A stretch of 64,000 bases of DNA from Lolium rigidum. Its lineage: Eukaryota > Streptophyta > Magnoliopsida > Poales > Poaceae. The stretch covers positions 341,480,644-341,544,643 of the forward strand of contig NC_061514.1 in assembly GCF_022539505.1 (NCBI RefSeq), read 5' to 3'. Made by a program: the position numbers and the translations under genes. Shown here piece after piece: positions 10,271 to 23,534 of the stretch (the stretch's first letter is position 1; each line of letters opens with the position of its first letter). Below the pieces are notes generated by a model that saw nothing but the letters and a program-made list of their open reading frames with translations, made no database searches and had not been told where the DNA came from.

Positions 10271-11283
10271 ATGGAGAGATCTTCTCTTGAATTCCTATTT
10301 GGAAATCTACTACTACTGCAACGGTAGTGGATGAGGCGCCAGGTGAGAAAGAGGTTCCATATAAAATACCTATGAAGATTATTGAACGTGTTGAGGATAA
10401 CCGCTATGAAGGGGATGGAACTGTCCATCCTGGTGATCATTTATTGTTTCTACATGAATTATGCGGGTTATTCATGTGTGCAGGTATTTCTATGGATGAA
10501 GTTAGGAATAAACTATTCTCTATATCGCTGTCTGGTAAAGGGGCGCATTGGTATAAATTGCTGAAGAATGGGAACTCTCTTGATTGGAAGGATATTGTGC
10601 CTCTATTTTATTCTAAATTTTATCCTCCAAGTGAAATTCACAAAGACCGAAACCGCATATATAATTTCTGGCCTCATGATGGAGAGAGTATTGCCCAAGC
10701 ATGGGGGAGATTGAAGTCTTTAATGCTCAAATGCCCCATTCATGAGCTTCCTGGTAATATCATCATTGATAATTTCTATGCAAGACTTTCTTTTCAAGAT
10801 AAAACCTTGTTGGATACTGCTTGTTCTGGATCATTCACACGCAACAAAGAAGAGTTTAAATGGGACCTTCTTGATCGGATCCAAGAGAATACTGAAGGAT
10901 GGGAGAACGACAAAGGTAGAGAGTCAGGTATAAATTATGATTACGAATGCATTGAAACTTTTATGGATACTGATAAATTTTGTAATATGAGTGCTACTTA
11001 TGGTCTTGACTCTCAAGTTGTTGCAAATTTTTATAAAGCTTTTGCCTCTCATTTTGAATTACCTAGGAAGAATTTTGATAAGTATCATGAACCTTATAAA
11101 GATAAAACTGATTCACCTATAGGTAAATGTATTGAAATTAAAACTGTTGATCATATTCTTCCTGAATCTTATATTGAAAAAACTTCTTTCCCTGCTAAAA
11201 TGAAGGAGTATTCTGTCATAACTAGTGTGGTTAATAAAAGTGCAAAGAAACCTATAGAACCTGAGGAGCAAATAAATGTTTAA
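10271..11283 (+). pseudogene. gag: A1 gag, frameshifted
   Basis: The ATG at 10271 (start MERSSLEFLF) is shared with A2. Near 10300 one G is missing relative to A2, which shifts the frame; the gag frame resumes from about 10327 and stays open to a TAA at 11281. Typical Gypsy gag segments are visible, including HELCGLFMCAGISMDEVR, the capsid motif LSGKGAHWYKLL and KFYPPSEIHKDRN...FWPHDGESIAQAWGRLK. No CCHC knuckle is seen. In A2 the codon at the TAA position is GAA, so gag and protease probably form one continuous frame in the family. The product would form the capsid of virus-like particles in the cytoplasm. Confidence 0.85.
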
Positions 11284-14200
11284 CCTGCCGTTGCAATAGT
11301 TAAAGACCTTGTGACTGAAAATATAGAAGATGGTCACATCATTTTCTGTGAAGATGCTTCTAATATTGTTTCACATCCTAGTAAGTCTAGGAAAGCTAGT
11401 GTTCCTATGCTCTCCGTTAGAATTGGTGATCATTGTTATTATGGTTTATGCGATATTGGTGCAAGTATTAGTGACATTCATTATGAGCTTGACAAAGAAA
11501 TCATGCATGAAATTGGTTCTTGTGAAATTGAAGATATTGATGTGGTTATTCGGCTAGCTAATAGATAAACTATCTCTCCTATTGGTATTGTTCGAGATGT
11601 GGAAGTTCTATGTCGTAAGATTAAATATCCTGCTGACTTTTTGGTACTTGGTTCGGCTGCTAGTAAGACTTGTCCTATCATTTTTGGTAGACCTTTTCTA
11701 AATACTTGTGGAGCTATTATAGATTGCAAGAAAGAGAAAATTGTGACTAAATTTGCTGGTGAATCTTATGAGTTTAATTTCTCTAAATTTGCCAAAGCTC
11801 CTTATAAAGCTGAATTGCCTAACGATGATTTTAGAGTTGAACAGTGTGCATCTATTGCTCTTGCTCCTAATAATCCTTTGCAGCAACATTTGGAGGATCA
11901 TGAAAGTGAAGTCTTTAGGGAAGAAAGGAATGAGCTTGATGAATTTTTCCTTCGTCAACCTATTCTTAAACATGACTTACCGGTTGAAGATCTAGGTACA
12001 ACACCACCACCAAAGGAAGATCCTGTTTTTGATTTGAAACCGTTGCCTGATAATCTTAAGTATGCTTATATTGATGACAAGAAAACATATCCTGTTATTA
12101 TTAGTGCTAAGCTTTCAGATTTTGAGGAAGAAAGACTATTGGAAATATTGAAGAAACACCGAGGAGCTATTGGCTACACTCTTGATGATTTGAAGGGGAT
12201 TTCTCCCGCTATTTGCCAACATGCCATCAATATGGAAGATGATGCAAAGCCTGTCGTTGAACATCAGCGTCGTTTAATTCCTAAGATGAAGGATGTGGTA
12301 AGGAATGAGGTATTAAAACTTCTTGAAGCTGGTATTATATATCCTATTGCTGATAGTAGACGGGTTAGTCCTGTGCATTGTGTTCCTAAGAAAGGAGGAA
12401 TAACTGTTGTACCTAATGATAATGATGAGCTTATCCCTCAAAGAGTAGTCGTAGGGTATATAATGTGCATTGATTATCGAAAAGTTAATAAAGTTACTAA
12501 GAAGGATCATCACCCTTTACCATTTATTGATCAAATGTTAGAAAAGGTTATCTAAAAATACTCATTTCTGCTTTCTTGATGGTTATTCTGGGTTTTCACA
12601 AATTGATGTTAGAACTAAAGACCAAGAGAAAACCACTTTCACTTGTCCCTATGGAACTTATGCTTATAGGCGTATGCCTTTTGGTTTATGTAATGCTCCT
12701 GCTACTTTTCAAAGATGCATGTCTGCTATTTTTCATGGCTTTTGTGAAAAGATTGTGGAGGTATTCATGGATGATTTTTATGTCTATGGGAATTCTTTTG
12801 ATAATTGTTTGCGAAACCTTGATAAAGTTTTGCAGAGATGTGAAGAAACTAACCTTGTTCTTAATTGGGAGAAGTTCCACTTTATGGTTAATGAAGGAAT
12901 TGTATTGGGACATAAAATTTCTGAAAGAGGTATTGAAGTTGATAGAGCTAAGGTTGAAGCGATTGAGAAGATGCCCTATCCAAGGGATGTTAAAGGTATT
13001 CGTAGTGTTCTTGGTCATTTATTAAAGATTTCTCTAAAATTTCAAAGCCTCTTACTAATCTTCTTCAAAAAGATGTACCTTTTGTTTTTTATGATGATTG
13101 TAAGAAAGCTTTTGAAACTCTAAAGAAAGCCTTAACAACTGCTCCAGTAGTTGAACCTCCTGATTGGAATTTACCTTTTGAAATTATGTGTGATGCTAGT
13201 GATTTTGCTGTTGGTGTTGTTCTTGGACGGCGAGTAGATAAAAAATTGAATGTTATTCATTATGCTAGTAAGACTCTTGATGCTGCTCAAAGAAATTATG
13301 CTACAACTGAAAAAGAATTATTAGCTGTAGTTTTTGCTTGTGACAAGTTTAGACCTTATATTGTTGATTCAAAAGTCACAATTAATACTGATCATGCTGC
13401 AATTAGGTACCTTATGGAAAAGAAAGATGCTAAGCCAAGGCTTATTAGATGGGTGCTTCTTTTGCAAGAATTTGTTTTATATATTGTAGATAGGAAAGGT
13501 GCTGATAATCCTGTTGCTGATAATTTGTCTAGATTGGAAAATATTGCTTATGATCCTGTTCCTGTTAATGATAGTTTTCCAAATGAACAATTGGCTGTAA
13601 TAAAGGTGAGCTCACGAGATAGTCCTTGGTATGCTGATTATGCTAACTTTATTGTTTCCAAGTACTTGCCTCCAACCTTTTCAGCGCAGCAAAGGAGGAA
13701 ATTCTTTTATGATTTGAGGCATTATTTTTGGGATGACCCACATTTATATAAAGAAGGAGTGGATGGTATTATGCGAAGATGTGTCCCCGAATATGAACAA
13801 CAAGAGATATTGAGTAAGTGTCATGGTAGCGTTTATGGAGGACATCACGCCGGAGATAGAACCGCACAAAAGGTTCTACAATCAGGTTTTCATTGGCCGA
13901 CTCTCTTTAAAGATGCAAGGAAGTTTATCTTATCTTGTGATGAATGTCAAAGAGTTGGTAATATCTCTAGACGCAATGAAATGCCTATGAATTATACTCT
14001 TGTTATTGAAACATTTGATTGTTGGGGATTTGACTTCATGGGTCCTTTCCCTTCTTCAGAAGGTAATACTCATATACTTGTTGCTGTTGATTATGTTACT
14101 AAATGGGTAGAAGCTATACCCACAAAAAGTGATGATGGTGAGACCTCTTTAAGAATGCTTTTAGATGTTATTTTTCCTAGGTTTGGAGTACCTAGATATA

Positions 14201-14498
14201 TTATGACCGATGGAGGTTCTCATTTTATTCATGGTGGTTTTAGAAAAACTCTTGCTAAATATGGTATTAATCATAGGATTGCTTCCGCTTATCATCCTCA
14301 AACTAGTGGGCAAGTAGAATTATCAAATAGAGAAATTAAATCTATCTTGCAAAAGACTGTTAATAAATCTAGAAAAAATTGGGCTAGTAAGTTGAAGGAA
14401 GCATTGTGGGCTTATAGAACTGCTTATAAAAATCCTATGGGTATGTCTCCTTATAAAATGGTTTATGGAAAGGCTTGTCATTTACCTTTAGAACTAGA
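11284..14498 (+). pseudogene. pol: A1 pol: protease, RT, RNase H and 5' part of integrase, broken
   Basis: Domains in order are: aspartic protease with LCDIGASIS (about 11449-11475); RT with GIIYPIADSR (about 12330), FLDGYSGF (about 12575) and FMDDFYVYG (about 12764); RNase H starting [11 protein letters not shown] (about 13180), with [13 protein letters not shown] and TDHAAIRYL; integrase with zinc-binding His/Cys (CDECQRVG, about 13938), [21 protein letters not shown] and [10 protein letters not shown], the D,D,E catalytic residues. Breaks are a TAA at about 11566 (GAA in A2), an extra base near 12545, and a 20-bp deletion at about 13018 removing the FYRRF region. Element C1 then interrupts integrase after 14498, in its duplicated target CTAGA. 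The protein copies and integrates the element; this copy cannot do so as it reads here. Confidence 0.9.
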
Positions 14499-17400
14499 TG
14501 AAAGATCGAGATGTCGCCTAGAGGGGGGGTGAATAGGCAATTACAAACTCTTGCGGATTTGTCTTGTAAGAATGCGGAATTAAACTATCGTTTAGTTTAC
14601 AAGCACAAACCCTAAATATGCTAAGCTCAACTAAGTGTAACAATAGCAACTAGAGCTAAGCAAGATAGGCACAAGATATATGTAGCACAAGTGATAGCAA
14701 GATATATATACTTCAAGCACGATGGCTATCACAAGGAAAGAGAGCTCGGGTATAGAAATAACCGAGGCACGTGGAGACGAGGATGTATTCCCGTGTTCCC
14801 TTGCTTTGCAACAAGGTACGTCACGTTTGGAGGAGTGGAGGTCCCACGAAGGATTCCCCGCGCCACGAAGGCTCACCCTATTCTCCGAACCACACCCACG
14901 AAGGATAATGGCCCTTTCCTTATGGTTAGCTTTTCCTCCGCTCCGGAGATGGCAAGCTCCACAACCACTTCACAAGCTCCACGAAGGAGAAGCCCGGCCC
15001 CTTCACAATCCGCCACGAAGAGATCACCGGGACACCAACCAAGCCAACTAGGAGGTCACCCTCCAAGAGTAACAAGCTCACGGTCTCTCACTCGAACAAA
15101 TCGTGGTGGAGAGCTCAACACTATGCAATGATGCAAAGCAAGAACACCGGAGGTGTTCAAGTCCTTCACACTCAAATCCCACCAAAGCAACGAATGCTAG
15201 GATGAGATTGGAGAGGAAGAACAAGGGGGAAAGTCAACTAAAGACTCCAAGATCTAGATCCCAAGAGATTCCCTCACTTAGAGAAGAATTGGTTTGGTGG
15301 AAGTGTAGATCTAGATCTCCTCTCTTAGATCCCTCAAGAATTAGCAAGAACGGTTGGAGGAATCAAGGGGGAGAGCAAGTTCTTCAAATAGCAACAATGG
15401 AGGTGAGAGAATGGGAAGAACTACTTGGGCTCAAGGTGGAAGAAAGGTATTTATAGCCCAAGTGGAAAAATAACTGTTGGGGGAAAAAGACAGAAAAACG
15501 GGCAGCAAATTGGGCAGGAAAAACGGCCCGACCCGGTCACCGAGCCGGCCGACCGGAGCAACGAGCCGGACATGCCGGTCAGCAGCCCGGTCGGACCGGC
15601 CCAGCAACCGGGCTGAGCAGCAGCCGCGCGGGCGGCAGGAAATCAAGGGGCGCGCGGGAGGAGGCGGCCCAGCTGGGCGACGCGGCGCTCGGGCGAGCAG
15701 GCCGCGTGGGCGCGGGCGGCCCAGTAAGGCGCGGGCGGCAGGTAGGCGCGGGGCGCGCGGGCTGCGCTGCGGTGGGCCGAGCGGGGCGGTGAGGCCCAGC
15801 CGGAGCTGAGCCCGGTCAGGCCGGGAGGTGGGCAAAACCTATACACCGACCAGGTCGGTGGCTACCGGCCACCGCACACCCCCTGGTCGGGTATGGGCCA
15901 GGCCCATTTAGGTCTGTTTAGTCTGTGTAGTTCGTTTTTGCTTTTTCTTTTTTCTTTTCTGGTTTTTTTTTCTGTTTTCTGTTTTTTTTTCTTTTTTCTG
16001 TTTTCGGTTTTGTTTATATTTTTTAGATTCGAAAATTTTAATTTTTAAAAATTGTTCAAATTGAAAAAAAATTAAATTAATAAATGTTCAAATTTGAAAA
16101 CCGTTCAAATCTAAAAACCGTTCAAATATGAAATTTGTTCAAATTCAAAAATTGTTTAAAATGTTCAAATTTAAAAAATGTTCAAATTTAAAAAAATTTC
16201 ACATCGAAAATTGTTCAAAGTAGAAAATTGTTCAAATTAAAAAAATGTTAAAATTAGAAAATAGTTTAAACTTAAAATTGTTCAGATTAGAAAATTGTTG
16301 AAACTTAAAATTGTTCAAATTTAAAATTTGTTCCAATTTGAAAATTGTTCAAAAGTTTTTTAAAAAAAATCGAAAAACTTTTAAAAATTGTTCAAAGCAG
16401 AGATGCTCACTTTTAATTTTTAAAGTATTCAGATTTTGATAATTTTTTATTTTTCAAAAATATTCAAATAGTAAAAATTTAACAAACATAAAAGAAACGA
16501 AAAAAAATTCTTACCTGTTTCTGTTGGGCCGGGCCCAGTAAGCCACGCCGGGGTCGTACGTTCATCCGAACAACGATCAAACTAAATGGGCCGAGCCCAT
16601 ACACGCCCGGGGAGATGTGCGGTGCGTTCCCCGCACCGACCAGCTCGGCGTATAGGAGCTCCCGGGAGGTGCGCCGGGCAGGCCGGTCACGGACCGGGCC
16701 TGCGACCGGACTTGGGCCAAAAGGCCCCGGGAGGCGGCCCGGATGGCACCAGCGCCGGACCCGGTCGCGGACCGGGTGGGCCGGTTGCTCGGGCCGGTCG
16801 ACCGGCCGGCTCCCTCCCCTTTTTCCCTTTTTCTTTTTATTCTTTTCTCATCTTTCCTATTTCTTTAATAACTATTGCTCCCGAACTCCGATTGACATGA
16901 AACCAATTTTGTTTGGAAGATAACAACGAATGCTATCTAATAGAAAGTGAAAACCCAAGAATCTGTAGGAGGGGATTTTATCATGAATATAAAAGGTAGA
17001 ACCTTATATCATGAATAACCGGTAAAATCACCCAACATCGAAAACGCAATAGAAGATGCATGTGAACTCCGTTTTCGATGAACTTGGGCTTGTTGTAAAG
17101 CTAGCAACAAGCTCAAGAACCTCACACCGAGAAATACCAAGAAGCAATAAGAATGTGCAAAGTATGCAAAGGATTGAGATCCCTAAGACGATGTGATCAA
17201 GTTACCCAACCGAAAGCCCCTCTTAATAGTGCGGCTATCTATCCTATAATCCGGTCTCCCATCAACCACCTCGAGACCGGTAAAAGGAAAACCTATCAAG
17301 GTCATACCTTTGCCTTGCGCATACCGCTTGATCTTGATGATAACTCTTCAAGCTTCACTCAAGCCGGAATGCCTTACTTGATCGATGTTGCTTCGTGAAG

Positions 17401-17836
17401 ACTCACAAATACTCCCCCATACACTATGATGGGAAAGCCCCATTGATGCACATCTTCACATGTCCATTATCACCAAATGGACGGCAAGCTTCAAGCATGT
17501 GATTCACTCAATATGCTCATCTTGAACTTGCCCAACTCAACCTTGTATCTTCTCATACTCACGTAAGATAGAGCATGGCTAATATTGAGTTCCACATAAG
17601 AACTCCATCTTCATTTCTTCTTCTTGATCATATCACTTATATATCTTCATACCGATGATCTTGATGCCAATACACAAGGTATACCTTTATCTTCATGGCA
17701 TCCATACTTGAATCCAACACATGGAGAGCAAGTAGTACCTATGGAATATTCCTTCATATAAACTCAATGAAAACATTAGTCCATAGGGGTTGTCATTAAT
17801 TACCAAAACCACACATAGGGGCAATGTACCCTTACA
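14499..17836 (-). repeat. C1 3' LTR, carrying a MULE-type MITE
   Basis: 3,338 bp. It aligns with 23535-26027 throughout except for the extra 841 bp at 15830-16670, explained by the MITE plus its 9-bp duplication. The remaining sequence is very close to the other LTR, so C1 is a recent insertion. The GC-rich block 15530-15830 repeats CCGG/GGCCGG motifs. Confidence 0.92.
15830..16661. mobile_element. MULE-type MITE nested in C1 LTR
   Basis: The 832-bp insert is flanked by the perfect 9-bp duplication CCGGGAGGT (15821-15829 and 16662-16670), the length typical of Mutator-like elements. The ends are imperfect inverted repeats of roughly 70-80 bp: the left reads CTATACACCGACCAGGTCGGTG and the right, inverted, CTATACGCCGAGCTGGTCGGTG, each followed by CACCGCACA and GTATGGGC blocks. 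The core (about 15960-16500) is AT-rich with many short repeats of the type GTTCAAATTTGAAAA at about 15-25-bp spacing. No transposase is present. It is absent from the other C1 LTR, so it arrived after C1 integrated. Confidence 0.88.
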
Positions 17837-17850
17837 ATCTCCCCCATTTT
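17837..17850 (-). promoter_or_regulatory. C1 polypurine tract
   Basis: On the minus strand AAAATGGGGGAGAT abuts the 3' LTR start TGTAAGGGTAC. Position and purine content match a plus-strand primer. Confidence 0.75.
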
Positions 17851-20800
17851 GGTAATTGATGACAACCACAATATAAGGGTTTATATAATGAATATTAGTG
17901 ACAAGTACGCAACTTATCCGAGAATAAGTTGTATACAAGAGGTTGTATTTGATATGGTCAAGTAACACAAAGCAACTAGTCCATATCAAAACCGGCTCTA
18001 CTCACACAACTACAACAAATGCAATGGATGTGAGTAGAACCAATATATATAGAGAAAACTCCCCCACAATGTATGCACGTGTGATGAACATGAATTCATT
18101 GCATACATTGTCAAGATTAACCTTTGGGATAGTTTCCACTATATATATACAACCATGCAAGACATATAAATATGGAATGCATGAGAGGCAAAACACTTAA
18201 GCACAAACCAAGCTTAAGTATAAAACCATTCCCTTAAACCCTCTAAACTTCTCCCCCATTGGCATCGATTGTCAAAATGGGTGAAAAATTTAGAAGGCCA
18301 ATATAATGTGAGTTCCTCCCCAAAGTGTGCACTTCTCATAATTTGAGTGGAATCAAGTGCACATATCCAATGATGAATACTTGAAGGAAATCAAACTATA
18401 TTGAGGATCAAAGATTGCATAAAGATAACATGGTGAGGTGAACTTCAACAAATAAAGCAAGCAATCAAAGATCCAATTGGACAAACAAAGATATCATGAT
18501 AAGAGAAATATAGTGCTCAAAAAAATAAGAAAGCTCCCCAAGGTTCGTGCACAATTTATAATGTTTGCATTTGAATACAATATGCACAAACATGGAATCC
18601 TTACTCCCTATATATCATTTAGAACACAACAAAGATAAAGAGAATATGCTTATCAAGAACAACTTGAGTCCAACAATTACGAGATATGAGTGCATGAAGA
18701 GACACAAATAAACCAAGCACTCATAAATCTTCTTTACCAATAACACCAAAATCAAAAGGATAAGAAGATAGTTGGCAAAGAACAAGGATATCAAGGTGAT
18801 GGATTAACGCTCTTATGTATATGAGTTTCTAAAGTGGACAAAGTGATCCATAAAGAAACATGCACACACAAGAGGTTAACAAAATAGATAAGACAAGATA
18901 TCCAAGATGAAGGCATAAAATATACCAAAGGATGTTTGCTTAAGAAGCATATATAGCCTATGGCTCCAATTTTCACTTATGGTATATATGAATGAACTTC
19001 AACCAAGTTAAACCTCAAAAACATCACAACTAATAATAAGGGAAGTAGAGCTAGTTGGAGTGTTTTGAGGAAGGCAACAAGTATCATAAATATGGATTTA
19101 TTTCGTAATTTCATCAATATTGCACATAAGAGCTCTTTGAGGAATTGATATGCAATAAATTGCTAGAGGGTATATTTGGGTAGGTGAATCATAAACATGA
19201 TGTATATATATACCCAACATATGCGTCTTCTTAAATTACTCAAATGTACAATAAAAAGTTTTACTTTAAAAGGGTTTTTCAAGAACCGCAATATTTTCGA
19301 AATAAATAATTTCATGCCAATATACAGCCTACAAGAGGTTGGATGCTATATGAGAGTGCATGAATAAGATACTTGTTACCGAGATAGCAATGACTTGATG
19401 TAGTAGATAAGAGTTCATTGATCATCCTAGCTTGACTCCAATTCTCATATGGTGATAACACCTTCCTTATAGATGAGACAAGCCTCCATTGCATCTCCAA
19501 TGTACCTAAAACATTATTCAAGTACATCTTGGTCCCCAAACTTATTGGGTCCAACATGGTTAGACTAACCACAATATATAGGACACACTCCATATAAACA
19601 TGTGCATATTTAGATGAAGTTTGAATTTCATGCACATCTTAGCCATTTAGGATTTGACGGAGTATATCCTACATAATGGATCGAAAGAAAGCAAGCATGC
19701 TACAAGTATAAACATATTACATATAAGCATGCACCAAAACTTTTAAAGATCCAAGAAAGATATACTTTGGACAAAACACCAAAGGAATTAAATAAGGCAT
19801 AGAGGTGTCACAAAACAAATTTGTTGTCCAAATTATATCTAAGAAGCAAATCACAAAAGATTTGTTCAACAAAGTTCAACAAATGAACTAAGAAGAGACC
19901 ATTGAGCATAAAGGATGAAATAAAGCAAACACGCTCAAAGATCTTATCTCATTCAACATATAAAGCATAGAAGAAGGAATGAGATAGCAAAACTCCCAAA
20001 GGAGCAAGGTTCGAACAAATAAACCAAACTCACTACACTTTTCACAATGGCACAATGTACCGTAAGGAAAAGGTATGTATTCCAAAACAAACACTTGATA
20101 TGAATCAAGGGGATTTATCAAAAGATTTTTCAAAGGGACAAGGAAGACATATGGGAGTTATAAAGATTTCTTTGAATAAAATAAGGAAGTAAGAAACAAT
20201 CCAAGGTGAAGATGATCCAAAAATTCAACCACATACAAGGTTATCAATTGTCAAAGACAATGAGTATATTGGAAATAATTTCCGGTGGAGTATTGACAAT
20301 GATAGTAAGGATCAACTTCACAATAAAAGGCATAGGATAAGTATATAGAATTATGCACTATGCACGGATGAAGATTCTTGATAACTTCAACTAGTCACAC
20401 AATCACGCACGGCAATGATTAGAATAACTTGAAGAAAACGGTGTCCCAAATAAGATATAGAGATATGTATTTGAGGAAAAACCGCACCAAGAATTTCATA
20501 TTCAAACAAGAGCCCACAAGATGAGTAATAAAATATTTTTATTAGGAATGGAGCTTGTTTGAGCAAACATGCCACCTAGGAGCAAGATAATTAAGAGCAT
20601 CAACTCTAAGTGGCATAACCTCATATGTTCACATTTTCTAGGCTTGTGATATGTACAAAACATATTACTCCCCCATAATGTGATAAAACATTTCTTCTAA
20701 ATAAGAGGCAACTAAAATTCAACTAGAGATGATTAATGGATATTTAGAATTTGAATTTCTCATGAGTATGGCACACCACATAGTGACTAGATAATCTTGC

Positions 20801-21241
20801 AATATCAATACTAAGTGGTGGTACCCATGTACACACATTTTAAAGGAAGAGAGATGCACAAAGCATATCACTCCCCCAAAATGGGATGTTCCATTAATCA
20901 CTTCAAAGAGAGCCAAATAAGATATCATCAAGATGCATTAGGCTCAAAACAATACACAAGTATATGATGAGTCAAACAAACATACTTGAATACACAAGAT
21001 CGGCAAGTAAGACACAACACATACATACACATATTTGGTACAAAACCAAACATGCAAAGGGGCAAGTAACTTACAATAAACATGAAGAGTTGAAGTATAA
21101 GTTACCGCAAAGAGGAACATTGGATATAAGATATAGATGATAATCCATACGACTTGGCTTGGTAAAAATATAATATATGAAGATCCCTTAATTCTTCATG
21201 AAGTAGCCAAGTCTCCAATGACCTCCACTTGTACCTATTGA
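17851..21241 (-). other. C1 noncoding region after gag
   Basis: About 3.4 kb of AT-rich sequence with no pol domain and no frame longer than about 110 codons. CTCCCCCAT-type motifs recur (about 17840, 18250, 20670, 20872), echoing the polypurine tract. I see no protein similarity here. It occupies the place of pol and the env-like ORF in autonomous SIRE-type elements. Confidence 0.6.
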
Positions 21242-23478
21242 TCAAGTTTGAGATTGTTGGTCCCCAACCAAGTTGGGTCCTAAGAGATTAGTCACAATAG
21301 GCTTGGCAACCCAAATGGTTCTTTTCTTGAAACCACTTTGAGTTCCAACAAACTTGGCAAACACATTGCCATCCTTATCCTTCCCTAGAGAATAATCATC
21401 ATCAACAATTATAGGGTTAGATAAGGTACCACCTAAGCAAGAAGAAGCAAAGTGCCCCTTCTCACGGCATAAGTAGCAAGTGTTGCCCTTTCTCTTCTTT
21501 ATTGATTTCCTCTCTTGGGGAACATTATCTTGATTCTTCTTGGGAAGTGGCCTATCTTCAACTTGAGGTCGAGCATGAGCTTGACCTTGACCTTGTGGCC
21601 GTTTCCCTTGTTGTTTCTCACTCAAGTGCTTCTTCTTCAATGGGCATGATCTAACATGATGCCCTTCAACCTTGCACTTGAAGAAAACCAACTTGGCCGG
21701 ATCATTGACTTTATCTTGGCCCTTCTTCTTGTTGCTCTTGCTCTTGGACTTGTTCTTGTTATTGGAGTTGAATCCAAGTCCACTTTTGTCATTGGGGGAT
21801 TGTTGCACACTTAGCATCTTGTCAAGTGCGGATTTCCCTTCATGACGCTTTTCCAAGTCTTTCTTCAAAGAAAGGACTTGAGCCTCGAGCTCTTTTATTT
21901 CCTCTACATGGTTAGTAGAAATACAAGTACTAGAGGAAGTAGAAGCTTCATTGTTAGAGCAACAAGGCAAAGTGAGTAATCCAACACAAGGTGTATCACT
22001 AGTTTGACTTGATGGATTACAAGGACTAGCACATGGCAATGTAACATTTGTAGTATAGATTGTGCTAACATCCATATGAGGCTCCCAAGATGTTACCTTA
22101 GTGATACTTGCCTCATGAGCTAACTTTAGCCCATCATAGGAAATTAGAAGATCATCATGAGAGCTTGAGAGCTTTTTATGACTTTCTTCCAATTCCCTAT
22201 AATTGCTAGTTAGCAACTCAAGTTGAGCCCTTAGCTCAACATTCTCCTTTAAGGTCGATGCTTCACAAGAATTAGAGTTAGTAGCACAAGCATCAACAAT
22301 AGTTTTCTCATTTTCATGCATATAGGATTCAATTTTTTGTGTAATAGCTTTCAAAAAAAAAAAATTTGTGTAAGCATGAAATTAGCATGCTTCTCATCTT
22401 TTAGCTCATGCTTGAGGAGAGTGAATCTTATTTCCCCATTTTCAACATGGGACTCCAACTCCACTATGGTTTCCCTATATTTATTCAAGGTATCCATAGA
22501 GTGTTCGAGATAAGCACGAGCTTCTTTATTACCACGAAGAGAAGCATATACCATTGCCATATCATGCACCAAGATATTATGTTCTTCATCATTATCATCA
22601 TCATCACTCTCATCATTAGAGGATGTGTTAGGAGTCAAAGTAGGAGATACCTTTGGTCCATTTGCCATAAGGAACATGTGCATACCGAAGGATGAAGATG
22701 AAGATATTCTTGAATCCTCATTTGAAATCATGTCTTGATCCATAGAGTGTTCGGTTTCCTCTACAATGTTAGTCAACAAGCAACTAGAGGAAATAGAAAC
22801 ATTTTGATTATGGGAGCAAGACAAGGCAAGCATATCCTCATGAGATCTATGTAAGCAATTTACACATGATATGCAAGGACTATCAACACAAGCATGTAGA
22901 TTATTTTCAATGCAAGATGTGTTTAAGTCCAAAGAGGAACCATTGCAATGAGATAGAGATGAAGAGTCATCACTAATGAGCACAATATCAACATTGCAAT
23001 TTCCCTCACCACTCACCATATCATTACCTTGTGTCTTGCAACACGTTGGTGAAGTGGAAGAAGATGATATATCATCACGACCGGAGGTGGAAGCAACTTG
23101 GAGCTCTTCATGATGTGAAGGGGAAGAGAGCTCCTCGGAGTCACCACCGACCAATTGAGAAGTGGATCCACCAAACATTTCCTTAAGCTTGATCCACATC
23201 TCATGAGACGATTTTCGCTTTATATATATCAAGAACCTACGAAAATCGGGTCTCAAAGAGAATAAAAGCTCATTAGATACTTGAGCTTCAAGATGTAAGT
23301 TTTTCTCATCCTCTAAAGATAGATTTTGAGAATCCATCGGAGGAGAAAAACCGACATCTAGAAATTGCTCTATATGTGGACACAAGGTCCGAAGCTTACA
23401 AAGCAAGCAATTTCTCCACAAAAGATAATTTGTGCCATTAAAGACAATTGTGTCATTGTGCACTATACTAGCCGACAT
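21242..23478 (-). pseudogene. gag: C1 gag, one frameshift at a homopolymer
   Basis: The ATG at 23478 starts MSASIVHNDTIVFNGTNYLL, the typical Copia gag opening (DUF4219-like, FNG-NY--W). The frame runs to a stop at 22351, and the second frame (from about 22354 to 21242) continues the protein. The switch lies in a run of 12 A (plus strand) near 22351-22362, so a homopolymer length error or slip explains it. Overall length would be about 745 residues. The middle is Ser-, Glu- and Asp-rich with coiled-coil-like heptads (LRAQLELLTSNYRELEESHK). Near the C-terminus are two zinc knuckles. The second, CYLCREKGHFASSC, is complete; the first, FFKCKVEGHHVRSC, has Phe in place of the first Cys. Gag forms particles and binds element RNA. 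Confidence 0.85.
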
Positions 23479-23520
23479 CTTTACTCTCAAGGCGGTGAAG
23501 CCTTAAACAAGGAGAGACCT

Positions 23521-23532
23521 TGCTCGATACCA
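23521..23532 (-). promoter_or_regulatory. C1 primer-binding site (initiator tRNA-Met type)
   Basis: On the minus strand TGGTATCGAGCA follows the 5' LTR by 2 nt. The usual initiator-Met site reads TGGTATCAGAGC; one A is absent here, a difference of the same kind as the CAG/CGAG toggles elsewhere in the window. Confidence 0.75.
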
Positions 23533-23534
23533 AT

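Noticed and set aside
12576..13025. Leu/Met-rich plus-strand frame inside A1 pol (also 30597-30899)
   Set aside because: It is an out-of-frame reading of the RT coding sequence, whose true frame carries FLDGYSGF and FMDD.
15477..15809. Arg/Gly/Pro-rich frames in the GC-rich part of the C1 LTRs (also 24419-24912)
   Set aside because: They arise from CCGG/GGCC-rich noncoding LTR sequence; several overlapping frames on both strands are open, as expected from composition.
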